In this document: positions 25,594-33,140 of the stretch, one piece after another
Numbering within the stretch: position 1 is the first letter of the stretch
Layout: the number at the start of each line of letters is the position of its first letter
Origin: Streptomyces olivoverticillatus
GTDB taxonomy: Bacteria > Actinomycetota > Actinomycetes > Streptomycetales > Streptomycetaceae
DNA: 64,000 bases
Assembly (NCBI RefSeq): GCF_014203555.1
Contig: NZ_JACHJH010000005.1
Coordinates: 452,752 to 516,751, forward strand
Direction: 5' to 3'
Notes under the pieces: model-generated
The model's input: only the letters and a program-made list of their open reading frames with translations
What the model was told of the DNA's origin: nothing
Database searches by the model: none
Made by a program: the position numbers and the translations under genes

Positions 25594-26442
25594 TCAGGCT
25601 AGGGAGTCGATGGCCTTGGTGATGTGGGCCCGAGCCTGCGCGCCGTGGACGGCGATCTGCGACAGTTCCGCGAAGGCTTTGAGGTACGTACCGACCTCCC
25701 CGGGCGCCGCCACGTTGATCTCGGCCGTCAGAGTCTCGACGGCCACCAGCCCTTCGTCGAAGGCATAGAACGCTTCCAGGGGCCAGATTCTCCGGCGAGC
25801 CCCGAAGGGGATCACGCCGAGCGAGACGTTCGCCTGTGCCATGACCGAGAGAAGGTAGCCAAGCTGACCGGCCATGGCCTCGTCATCGCACACGCGGTAG
25901 TAGAGGACGGCTTCCTCTATGAGCAGGGCGAACCGGTGGTCGCCTTCACGCACGACCCGCGAACGGTCGAGGCGTGCCTTCACCGCAGCCTCGACGTCAT
26001 CGGGAGTCTGCTGAAACTCCGTGATGGAGCGGAGGAGGCCGGTTGCGTACTCGGCAGTCTGGAGCATCCCCGGCATGAGGTTCGAGGCGTACACGCGGAA
26101 GTGCCGGGTTCGCTGGTAGAGCGGCGTCGTCTTCTGGTGAACGCGGCGCATCCCGTCGCGGTGGATCTGCTTCCACTGGACGTACATGGACTCGGCGGTC
26201 CGGGACGCGGCGATCAGGTCGGCCGCTTGTTCCTCGGCTCCGCAGGCTGCGCACCATGACCTGATGTCGGCATCGGAGGGCAGGGTCCTGCCCCGGGCGA
26301 TGCGTGACGACTTCGACTTGTGCCAGCCGCACCGGGCGGCCAGCTCGTGTCCTGTGAGTCCTGCGTCTCTCCGGATCTCGTCCAGGCGGGACGCGATGGC
26401 AGCCCGTGCCGCTTGGGCGCTGGAGAAGGGGGACGAAGACAT
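25594..26442 (-). CDS. Helix-turn-helix (XRE) regulator with DUF5753 domain
   Basis: A 282-residue protein. The N-terminal HTH (about residues 15-65) reads SRLDEIRRDAGLTGHELAARCGWHKSKSSRIARG. The C-terminal part, from about residue 95 on (VYASNLMPGMLQTAEYATGLL, VRPEGDHRFAL-like stretch, SLGVIPFGARR), is the DUF5753 ligand-like domain found with HTH in Streptomyces. Such proteins act as paired regulators beside small partner proteins and are frequent in integrated elements. It lies 22 bases after the DUF6879 gene in the same direction. Confidence 0.88.
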   Translation of the reverse strand: MSSSPFSSAQAARAAIASRLDEIRRDAGLTGHELAARCGWHKSKSSRIARGRTLPSDADIRSWCAACGAEEQAADLIAASRTAESMYVQWKQIHRDGMRRVHQKTTPLYQRTRHFRVYASNLMPGMLQTAEYATGLLRSITEFQQTPDDVEAAVKARLDRSRVVREGDHRFALLIEEAVLYYRVCDDEAMAGQLGYLLSVMAQANVSLGVIPFGARRRIWPLEAFYAFDEGLVAVETLTAEINVAAPGEVGTYLKAFAELSQIAVHGAQARAHITKAIDSLA

Positions 26443-26464
26443 GAGCTGACCGACCCGGCCCGCG

Positions 26465-26989
26465 TCAGACCGTGTACTTCTCGTGGGGGACGGCGCGCTC
26501 CCACACTGCTTCGAAGGCTGACGCGCAGAGCCTTGCCGTGGCGGCGTCCTCCGTCTGGTCCGTCTGCACCCATCGGCCGTCGCCGTCGAAGATGTTGAAC
26601 TGCACCACTCGACCGTCGAAGAGCCAGAAGTCATTGCCGGGGAGCGCGAGGTCCGACGCCTGCCGTCTCGGCAGCCAACGGATGTCCTCACCGGCTGCGA
26701 CGTTGGTGAACGTCCCGGAGTGCTCGAAGCGGATGTAGTCGCTGACGGGCTCCGACACGATGCGGGCACGGCGCATGGTCACGCCCTTGCCCGTGACCTC
26801 CTGCACCAGGTCCAGCCAGGGCCGCCACCAGGACTCGCGATCTGCCGGATCGAGGCGGTGCCCCTTCTTCCAGGCCGCGAAGCCCTCGATCTCGTTCTCC
26901 ACTCCGTACGCGTCGCGCATCTCCAGATGCACCGCCGAGCGCTCTGCGGACCGCAACAGGTCGGCAAAGCTACTCAAGCTCTGCGACAT
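26465..26989 (-). CDS. DUF6879-family protein
   Basis: A 174-residue soluble protein. Features are FADLLRSAERSAVHLEMRDAY at the N-terminus, then EGFAAWKKG, a segment of Arg/Glu-rich strands, and DFWLFDGRVVQFNIFDGDG near residue 125. This is the pattern of DUF6879 proteins, commonly encoded next to XRE-DUF5753 regulators in Streptomyces. ATG 26989 is preferred; TTG 26992 is one codon longer. It overlaps the upstream small gene by 20 bases, indicating one operon. The biochemical role is unknown. Confidence 0.78.
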   Translation of the reverse strand: MSQSLSSFADLLRSAERSAVHLEMRDAYGVENEIEGFAAWKKGHRLDPADRESWWRPWLDLVQEVTGKGVTMRRARIVSEPVSDYIRFEHSGTFTNVAAGEDIRWLPRRQASDLALPGNDFWLFDGRVVQFNIFDGDGRWVQTDQTEDAATARLCASAFEAVWERAVPHEKYTV

Positions 26990-27203
26990 CAAGCGCCTCC
27001 CTAAGAAGCGGGATCATCCGCTTCGGTACCCGGATCACTGCCTCGTGGTCGGGCTGCGAGACGTCCGCCGCGCAGTCCCTTCGCGTCTGGCCGTCCGCCT
27101 TCCAGCCCTGGAGCAGGAGATCCTTCGTGCTCTCGTCGACCCAGACGGCCGGGGAGCCGTGATCTCCTGACTCCGGATCTTTCCCGACGAACCGTAGTGT
27201 CAT
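26970..27203 (-). CDS. Small hypothetical protein, 77 residues, first gene of the island operon
   Basis: MTLRFVGKDPESGDHGSPAV leads a compact acidic protein ending in RMIPLLREALDVAELE. Small partners of this kind accompany HTH and DUF6879 genes in Streptomyces. ATG 27203 has AGAGG about 7 bases upstream and is preferred over an in-frame ATG at 27272, which has no ribosome site. It overlaps the DUF6879 gene. Function is unknown. Confidence 0.65.
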   Translation of the reverse strand: MTLRFVGKDPESGDHGSPAVWVDESTKDLLLQGWKADGQTRRDCAADVSQPDHEAVIRVPKRMIPLLREALDVAELE

Positions 27204-27370
27204 AACGACCTCTGTTGCCGAGCCAGTCGTGATCGGTTGCAAGACCCTCGTACTCACGCGGCCTGCCGTCAAGAGGGCGTGCGACTGGCCTGGACCCCCG
27301 CAAGGGTGATCATTGGGAAATGCTGGGGAGGGCCCCTCTCAGGTGCCCATCCGTGCAGGTCAGAGTCCTG

Positions 27371-27447
27371 TTATCCGTGAAGCACGCAGATTTGCGAAGG
27401 CACGAATCAGGTGCAGCGCATCGTCATGGCGAGGAACCTGCCGTAGC
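27371..27447 (+). pseudogene. Remnant of an acyl-CoA dehydrogenase 3' end (candidate attR)
   Basis: In frame this reads TQICEGTNQVQRIVMARNLP and a stop. That is the C-terminus of the acyl-CoA dehydrogenase at 23539-24699 with Tyr to Cys and loss of the final Lys. No other part of the gene is present. Everything upstream of it is island sequence, so it is a relic of the original gene end or a carried copy. Confidence 0.8.
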
Positions 27448-27460
27448 GGCGTTCACTGCA

Positions 27461-27501
27461 GACGGCACAGCCCCCGGCGCGATGCCGGGGGCTGTGCCGT
27501 C
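27461..27501. terminator. Terminator after the right repeat copy
   Basis: A perfect 18-bp stem (27461-27478 with 27484-27501) with a 5-base loop follows the gene remnant. Its inner 10 bp equal those of the terminator at 24726-24750. The outer 8 bp are intact only here, suggesting that this is the native terminator of the acyl-CoA dehydrogenase gene. Confidence 0.88.
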
Positions 27502-27618
27502 TGGGTGGGGTCGGGCGGCCCCCTCCGGATCCGGGTTCGGGTGGCGCCCGGCACCCCTTCGGGTCAAGGTGGTGCGCAGGCGGGGGGCCGCACCGCAACC
27601 GCCCTGGAGGGTCGCGTC

Positions 27619-28407
27619 ATGCCCGAGGTATCCGTCCCGTACGTGCCCGGCACGCCCTGTTGGGTCGATCTGATGGTTCCCGACCAGCGAGCGGCCCTGG
27701 ACTTCTACCGGGACCTGTTCGGCTGGCAGGGGGAGCCCGGGCCGCCGGAGACCGGTGGGTACGCGGTGTGCACGCTGCGTGGCAAGCCGGTGGCGGGGAT
27801 CATGACCGCGATGGCCCCGGAGGGCGGGGCCTCGCCGCCCACCGCCTGGACCACGTATCTCGCGGTGGAGAACGCCGACGAGACCACGGCGAAGATCGCG
27901 GCCCGCGGTGGGGCGGTCCTGCAGGAGGCCATCGACGTGATGGACCTCGGCCGGATGGCCGCGGCCGCCGACCCCATGGGCGCGGTGTTCGGGCTGTGGG
28001 AGGCCCGGGACTTCATCGGCTCGCAGGTGGTCAACGAGCCCGGCTCGGTGGTGTGGAACGAGCTCAACACCGCCGACCCCTCCGCCGCCGAGGACTTCTA
28101 CGGGGACGCGCTGGGCCTGACCGTCAGCCCCATGCAGCACGCGACCGGCTACTTCTCCCTCAACGCCGACGGCCGGATGGTCGCCGGTATGCAGGGCCTG
28201 GACCGGCTGCCGGAGGGCACGCCCCCGCACTGGCTGACGTACTTCTCGGTCGACGACACCGACAGCACGGTCGACGCCCTGGTCCGGGCGGGCGGCTCGG
28301 TGCTCAAGCCGCCCTTCGACATGGAGGCGGGCCGGATGTCCGTGGTCCGCGACCCGCAGGGCGCGGCCTTCGCGATGATCGACGCGACGGGGCCGGAGCC
28401 CGGCTGA
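27619..28407 (+). CDS. VOC (glyoxalase/bleomycin-resistance-like) family protein with two domains
   Basis: A 262-residue protein of two VOC modules. The first starts at PCWVDLMVPDQRAALDFYRD and the second at GSVVWNELNTADPSAAEDFYGDALG. Each ends with a metal-ligand-type segment (AAADPMGAVFGLWEA; SVVRDPQGAAFAMID). Two-module proteins of this sort bind small molecules or act as lyases or hydrolases; the substrate is unknown. ATG 27619 has GGAGGG 7 bases upstream. The longer in-frame reading would include the gene remnant and terminator and is rejected. It is convergent with the first LCP gene (10-base gap). Confidence 0.9.
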   Translation: MPEVSVPYVPGTPCWVDLMVPDQRAALDFYRDLFGWQGEPGPPETGGYAVCTLRGKPVAGIMTAMAPEGGASPPTAWTTYLAVENADETTAKIAARGGAVLQEAIDVMDLGRMAAAADPMGAVFGLWEARDFIGSQVVNEPGSVVWNELNTADPSAAEDFYGDALGLTVSPMQHATGYFSLNADGRMVAGMQGLDRLPEGTPPHWLTYFSVDDTDSTVDALVRAGGSVLKPPFDMEAGRMSVVRDPQGAAFAMIDATGPEPG

Positions 28408-28417
28408 CCGCCGGGGC

Positions 28418-29668
28418 TCACCGGCCGGAGTCGAGGGTGACCTTCTGGTCCTTCTTCAGCTGGTCGAAGAGGAGCTTGGCCTTGGCGGTGTCCCACTTCA
28501 CGGCGGAGCCGTCGCGCGTGGCCAGGTCCGGATTGGAGACCGGCACGGTCAGCTGCTTCCCGTCGCCGCCCGTCACGCCCTTCATCGCCCAGAACATCGA
28601 GGTCAGGTCCCACAGCCCCATGTCCTTGTCGACGATGAGGGTGTCGAGCCCGGAGCCGATCACGGGGTAGAGGCGGAAGGGATTGAGGACGGTGGCGGGG
28701 GAGGCGGCCTGCTTGGCGAGGGTGTTGAGGAACTTCTGCTGGTTGCGCATGCGCCCCAGGTCCTGGTCCGCCTCCTGGTGCCGCTGGCGGACGAAGGCCA
28801 GCGACTGGGCGCCGTTCAGCTCCTGGCAGCCGGCCTTGAAGTCGGCGCCCGAGTCGCGGTCCTTGACCGGCTTGTCCAGGCACATCTCCACCCCGCCCAG
28901 GGCGTCGACCAGATTGCGGAAGCCGCCGAAGCCGATCTCCGCGTAGTGGTCGATCCGCAGCCCGGTGTTGTACTCCACGGTCCGGGCCAGCAGCTCGGCG
29001 CCGCCGTCCGAGTAGGCCTGGTTGAGCTTGTGCGTGGAGGCGGCGTAGCGCTTGCCGGACGTCTTGCCGGTGAAGGCGGGGATGGTGACGTACGAGTCGC
29101 GGGGCAGGCTCAGCATGGTGGTGCCGTTGTCACCGGTGTGCAGGATCATCATCGAGTCGGTGCGCTTGCCCTCCGCCGACCCGGTGTGCAGTTCCTTCTT
29201 GTCCTGATCCGAGAGGCCCTCGCGGCTGTCGGAGCCCACGATGAGGTAGTTCGTGCCCTGCCCGGCCGGCGGCCGGTCCTCGACCTGGCCGAGGTCGACC
29301 TCGCGGCGCATCTTGGAGTCGGCCCAGAAGTACGTGCTGACCGAGACGGCGAGCAGTGCAGTGATGAAGACGATGGCGCCGATCTTGATTCTCCGGCGCC
29401 AGTTCGGGGCGCCGGTGCGCCGCGGGCGGCCCCGGCCGTGCGGCTCGCCGCCGCCGGAAGGGCCGCCGGGCCCGTAGACCCGGCCCGTGGAGTAGCCGTC
29501 GCGGTCCGGGCCGCCGGGGGAGTCGTAGCCCTCGGGCGGCCGGTACTGCTGCGGCGGGGTGCGCCGGACGTGCGGCATGGTGCGGACACCGTCCGGTTCT
29601 GTGCCGGTGCTGCCGCGCCCGTACCGCTCGCGGCGGTCCTGGGTCCGCCCTTCGGGCCAGTCGTTCAT
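28418..29668 (-). CDS. LytR-CpsA-Psr (LCP) family cell-wall polymer ligase, copy 1
   Basis: LCP proteins transfer lipid-linked glycopolymers to peptidoglycan outside the membrane. This 416-residue member has a Pro/Gly-rich cytoplasmic head (1-90), one membrane helix (about 96-113) and the LCP domain. Landmarks are YLIVGSDSREG, TDSMMILHT, LSLPRDSYVTIP, HKLNQAYSDGG, LRIDHYAEIGFGGF, LVDALGGVEMCLDKPV and ALAFVRQRH-type sequence (SLAFVRQRH), where conserved Asp and Arg residues bind pyrophosphate and Mg. It lacks the C-terminal LytR_C domain of copies 2-4. ATG 29668 is used. It is divergent from the thioesterase gene. Confidence 0.94.
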   Translation of the reverse strand: MNDWPEGRTQDRRERYGRGSTGTEPDGVRTMPHVRRTPPQQYRPPEGYDSPGGPDRDGYSTGRVYGPGGPSGGGEPHGRGRPRRTGAPNWRRRIKIGAIVFITALLAVSVSTYFWADSKMRREVDLGQVEDRPPAGQGTNYLIVGSDSREGLSDQDKKELHTGSAEGKRTDSMMILHTGDNGTTMLSLPRDSYVTIPAFTGKTSGKRYAASTHKLNQAYSDGGAELLARTVEYNTGLRIDHYAEIGFGGFRNLVDALGGVEMCLDKPVKDRDSGADFKAGCQELNGAQSLAFVRQRHQEADQDLGRMRNQQKFLNTLAKQAASPATVLNPFRLYPVIGSGLDTLIVDKDMGLWDLTSMFWAMKGVTGGDGKQLTVPVSNPDLATRDGSAVKWDTAKAKLLFDQLKKDQKVTLDSGR

Positions 29669-29789
29669 GACATCGAGTGTGCCTGGCGGTGCACGGGGCC
29701 CCACAGCGAGCGGATGGGACCGTGGCGAGGCTGTTGCAGAGACGATGCAGAAACGGTTTGCTGCCCGGCGCCCGCATACAGTGGGGGAC

Positions 29790-30338
29790 ATGACCATTTT
29801 GGACCGGGGCGCGGACCCGGAGATAGCCGGGAAGCCCACCTCGGCGTCCCGCACGACCCTCTCGCACATCATGACCGGCAACGACACCAACCTGCTGGGC
29901 ACCGTGCACGGCGGTGTGATCATGAAACTGGTGGACGACGCCGCCGGCGCGGTCGCCGGCCGGCACTCGGGCGGCCCCGCGGTCACCGCCTCGATGGACG
30001 AGATGGCGTTCCTGGAGCCGGTCCGGGTGGGCGACCTCGTGCATGTGAAGGCCCAGGTCAACTGGACCGGCCGGTCCTCGATGGAGATCGGCGTGCGGGT
30101 GCTCGCCGAGCGCTGGAACGAGTCGACGCCCGCCACCCAGGTCGGCAGCGCCTACCTCGTCTTCGCCGCCGTCGACGAGGACGGCAGGCCCAGGCGCGTA
30201 CCGCAGGTCATGCCGGAGACGGAGAAGGACCGCCGGCGCTACCAGGAGGCCCAGATCCGGCGCACCCACCGGCTGGCCCGACGCCGCGCGATCATGGAGC
30301 TGCGCGAGAAGCGCGTGGCCGAGGGGCTCGACGACTGA
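29790..30338 (+). CDS. Acyl-CoA thioesterase, hotdog fold (cytosolic YciA/BFIT-like)
   Basis: A 182-residue single hotdog domain. GNDTNLLGTVHGGVIMKLVDDAAGAVA is the family motif, with the active-site Asp/His region, and AFLEPVRVGDLVHVKAQVNW follows. The C-terminal 50 residues are a charged helical tail (RRRYQEAQIRRTHRLARRR). It should hydrolyse acyl-CoA esters in the cytosol. ATG 29790 follows GTGGGGG. The in-frame extension upstream overlaps the divergent LCP gene and is not supported. Confidence 0.92.
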   Translation: MTILDRGADPEIAGKPTSASRTTLSHIMTGNDTNLLGTVHGGVIMKLVDDAAGAVAGRHSGGPAVTASMDEMAFLEPVRVGDLVHVKAQVNWTGRSSMEIGVRVLAERWNESTPATQVGSAYLVFAAVDEDGRPRRVPQVMPETEKDRRRYQEAQIRRTHRLARRRAIMELREKRVAEGLDD

Positions 30339-30350
30339 GCCGCGCCGCCC

Positions 30351-31865
30351 TCACAGGCCCTGCGGACACACCACCTGGTCGCCGGTGACGATCTCGGTGC
30401 CGTGCGCCCGCTGGACCGGGGGCCGGGGCTGCACCGGGTGGACCCCGGTGAAGTCCGTACCGAGCGTCACCTTCATCAGCGGCCCCTGCCCGGGCACCGG
30501 CTGGAGCCGGGCGCCGGGCAGCGCGGCGGCGATCGTGTGCACCGAGCGGTCCCACCGAGGGTCGTAGGTGATCACCGTCTGCCGGGCGAGGGGCGGCGGG
30601 GCATCGGCGGGCAGGCCGGTGGTGGCGAAGCCCGCGGCGTGCAGCTCCTGGTCCGTGGTGCGGGCGAGGCCGGCGCGCCCGGTGCCGTTGTAGACCTGCA
30701 CCCGGACCTCGCCGGGAGCCACGTCGACGGGCTCCTGCTGCGACTGCGACTGCGGCTGTGCCAGCTGCTGACCGGGCGGCCGCTCGGAGGGCTTGGCGTC
30801 GTGCGGCGCGTGCGGGCCGGGGGCGACGCCCAGCGGCCGGTCCTCGCGCAGCGCCCGGAAGAGCTTGCCCGCCGCGGCCTCGTCCCACTTCACCGTCGAG
30901 CCGATCTGCGGTACGGGGAAGTCCACGACCCCGATGGGGACGGAGGTGAACTCGGCGGAGGCCGGGTTCAGGCTCTTCATCGCCCGGCCCAGCTCGACGA
31001 GGTCGGCGGCCTCCAGCCCGCGGTCGGCGCGGACCGAGCCGATCACGGTGGAGGCGACCTCCCGGAACTTCACGGGGTTCAGCAGCACCCCGCCGTTCGC
31101 CGCCTGGTGCATCAGAGCGGCGAGGAAGCGCTGCTGGCGCTGCATCCGGCCCAGGTCCGCGGCGCCGTCCAGATGCCGGGAGCGCACGTACTGCAGGGCC
31201 TGGCCGCCGCCCAGCCGGCTTGCGCCCGCCGGGAGGTCCAGCCCGGTGTAGCCGTCCTTGAGCGGCCGCTCGGTGCACACCTGCACGCCGCCCACCACGT
31301 CGACGGTCTTCATGAAGCTGGTGAAGTCGACCTCCAGGTAGTGATCGACGTGCACCCCGGTCAGCCGCTCGACCGACCGTACGGTCATGGGGGGGCCGCC
31401 CTCGGCGTAGGCGGCGTTCAGCTTCAGCGGATGGGTGGGGTGGATCCTGCCCGTCGCGTCGGTGTACTCGGGGATCTCGGTGTAGGTGTCGCGGGGGAGG
31501 CTGACCACGCTGGCCCGGTCGCGGGCGTCGGAGAGGTGCACCAGCATCATCGTGTCGGTGCAGTGACAGGGGACCCCGCCGAGGTGGTAGGCCCGCCGCT
31601 CCTGCTCCGTGATCTTGTCGCGGCCGTCGGTGCCGACGATCAGGATGTTCATGCCCTGGCCGCCGCCCGGCCGGTCCGACAGCCCGCCGAAGGGATCGAC
31701 CCGGCCGAGGCCGCCGTCGATCCGGCTGACCACCGCGTGCCCGATGCCTCCCGCGCCCAGCACGGCGATCGCCGCCCCCACGGCCAAGCGCAGCCCCCAC
31801 CGCGGGCGGCGCGGGGCGCTGTGGCGGGGCCGGTGCTGGCGGGCGGAGCGGGCCGGTGCGGTCAT
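30351..31865 (-). CDS. LCP family cell-wall polymer ligase, copy 2, with LytR_C domain
   Basis: A 504-residue member. The cytoplasmic head is very short and basic; a membrane helix at about 24-45 precedes the LCP domain (NILIVGTDGRDKI, CHCTDTMMLVHL, VVSLPRDTYTEIP, LKLNAAYAEGG, VHVDHYLEVDF, LQYVRSRHLDG). After a Gln/Ser/Pro linker comes a LytR_C domain (VRVQVYNGTGRAGLA, VITYDPRWDRSVHTIAAAL, VTLGTDF). A CHC cysteine pair beside the catalytic loop is unusual among the five copies. ATG 31865 has GGAGGT nearby. It is convergent with the thioesterase (12-base gap). Confidence 0.94.
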   Translation of the reverse strand: MTAPARSARQHRPRHSAPRRPRWGLRLAVGAAIAVLGAGGIGHAVVSRIDGGLGRVDPFGGLSDRPGGGQGMNILIVGTDGRDKITEQERRAYHLGGVPCHCTDTMMLVHLSDARDRASVVSLPRDTYTEIPEYTDATGRIHPTHPLKLNAAYAEGGPPMTVRSVERLTGVHVDHYLEVDFTSFMKTVDVVGGVQVCTERPLKDGYTGLDLPAGASRLGGGQALQYVRSRHLDGAADLGRMQRQQRFLAALMHQAANGGVLLNPVKFREVASTVIGSVRADRGLEAADLVELGRAMKSLNPASAEFTSVPIGVVDFPVPQIGSTVKWDEAAAGKLFRALREDRPLGVAPGPHAPHDAKPSERPPGQQLAQPQSQSQQEPVDVAPGEVRVQVYNGTGRAGLARTTDQELHAAGFATTGLPADAPPPLARQTVITYDPRWDRSVHTIAAALPGARLQPVPGQGPLMKVTLGTDFTGVHPVQPRPPVQRAHGTEIVTGDQVVCPQGL

Positions 31866-32065
31866 TTCTAGACCTCCGCGACAACTGGGGAGAAACCGAA
31901 AACACCGTAGGTCAATACGATGAGCTGCATGCGGCCCCACGCCGTCCGCGCAGTGCCCGCCACCCGGGCGGGGCGGGACCGTGTCCTCCATTGGCGGTAA
32001 CGTGACCGAGGATTGTCGAGGAACAGCCGTCCGCCGGGGGCCGACCCCCGAACCACCGAGGAACC

Positions 32066-33088
32066 ATGCCCGATCAGCAGCAGCCGCCCGCCGTTTCCGT
32101 GATCATGCCGGTGCTCAATGAAGAGCGGCATCTGCGCACCTCCGTGCGGCACATCCTGGAGCAGGAGTATGCCGGTGACATGGAGGTGGTCATCGCCCTC
32201 GGTCCGTCCACGGACCGCACGGACGAGATCGCCGCGGAGCTCGTCCGGGAGGACTCCCGGGTGCATACGGTGCCCAATCCCACCGGACGCACCCCTGCCG
32301 CCCTCAATGCCGCGATCAAGGCATCACGTCACCCGATCGTGGTACGGGTCGACGGGCACGGCATGCTCTCCCCGGACTACATCGCGACCGCCGTCCGGCT
32401 GCTGGACGAGACCGGCGCGCAGAACGTGGGCGGCATCATGCACGCCGAGGGAGAGAACGCCTGGGAGGAGGCGGTCGCCGCGGCGATGACCTCCAAGATC
32501 GGCGTGGGCAACGCGGCCTTCCACACCGGCGGTGCCGCAGGCCCCGCCGAAACCGTGTATCTGGGTGTCTTCCGGCGCGAGGCGCTGGAGCGGCAGGGCG
32601 GCTACAACGAGGAGTTCATCCGCGCCCAGGACTGGGAGCTGAACTTCCGCATCCGCGAGGCGGGCGGGCTGATCTGGTTCTCCCCGGAGCTCAAGGTCTC
32701 CTACCGGCCGCGGCCCAACGTCAAGGCGCTCGCCAAGCAGTACAAGGACTACGGCCGCTGGCGGCACGTGGTCGCCCGCTTCCACCAGGGGTCGATCAAC
32801 CTGCGCTACCTCGCGCCGCCCACCGCCGTGCTCGCCATCGCGGCCGGGATCGTCGTGGGCGCCACCGTCACCCCGTGGGGCCTGGTCGTGCCCGCCGGGT
32901 ACCTGGCCGCGATCACGGCGGGTTCCGTCCCGGCGGGCAAGGGGCTGTCGCCGGCCGCGCGGGTACGGATCCCGGTGGCGCTGGCGACCATGCACATGTC
33001 GTGGGGCTTCGGCTTCCTCACCAGCCCGCGCTCGCTCGCGAAGAAGGTCATCGCCAGCCGCCGCCCGGCGGTCCGGGCGGCGGAGTAA
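32066..33088 (+). CDS. Family 2 glycosyltransferase (ExoA-like) with membrane segments
   Basis: A 340-residue enzyme. The GT2 fold begins VSVIMPVLNEERHLRTSVRH, with the metal-binding region VVRVDGHGMLSPDYI, an acceptor loop and the RAQDWELNFRIREAGG catalytic motif. Two or three C-terminal membrane helices follow (VLAIAAGIVVGATVTPWGLVV; later segment near 280). Relatives build exopolysaccharide or wall glycopolymers from nucleotide sugars on the inner face of the membrane. ATG 32066 is used. It lies among LCP ligases and is followed by a 21-bp terminator shared with the next gene. Confidence 0.93.
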   Translation: MPDQQQPPAVSVIMPVLNEERHLRTSVRHILEQEYAGDMEVVIALGPSTDRTDEIAAELVREDSRVHTVPNPTGRTPAALNAAIKASRHPIVVRVDGHGMLSPDYIATAVRLLDETGAQNVGGIMHAEGENAWEEAVAAAMTSKIGVGNAAFHTGGAAGPAETVYLGVFRREALERQGGYNEEFIRAQDWELNFRIREAGGLIWFSPELKVSYRPRPNVKALAKQYKDYGRWRHVVARFHQGSINLRYLAPPTAVLAIAAGIVVGATVTPWGLVVPAGYLAAITAGSVPAGKGLSPAARVRIPVALATMHMSWGFGFLTSPRSLAKKVIASRRPAVRAAE

Positions 33089-33090
33089 CG

Positions 33091-33136
33091 GCGGCCGCGC
33101 GCCGCTTCCGGTCTCCCGGAAGCGGCGCGCGGCCGC
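33091..33136. terminator. Very strong bidirectional terminator
   Basis: A perfect 21-bp GC-rich stem (33091-33111 with 33116-33136) has a TCTC loop and lies between convergent genes, three bases after one stop and four before the other. It is the longest perfect hairpin noticed in the window. Confidence 0.93.
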
Positions 33137-33140
33137 CGCG

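Noticed and set aside
27230..27380. tRNA gene at the right end of the island, as for many integrated elements
   Set aside because: No cloverleaf or T-loop motif can be built on either strand; the duplicated gene end is the better attachment candidate.
27313..27618. N-terminal extension of the VOC protein
   Set aside because: It would translate the gene remnant in the wrong frame and pass through an 18-bp terminator. ATG 27619 has a good ribosome site.
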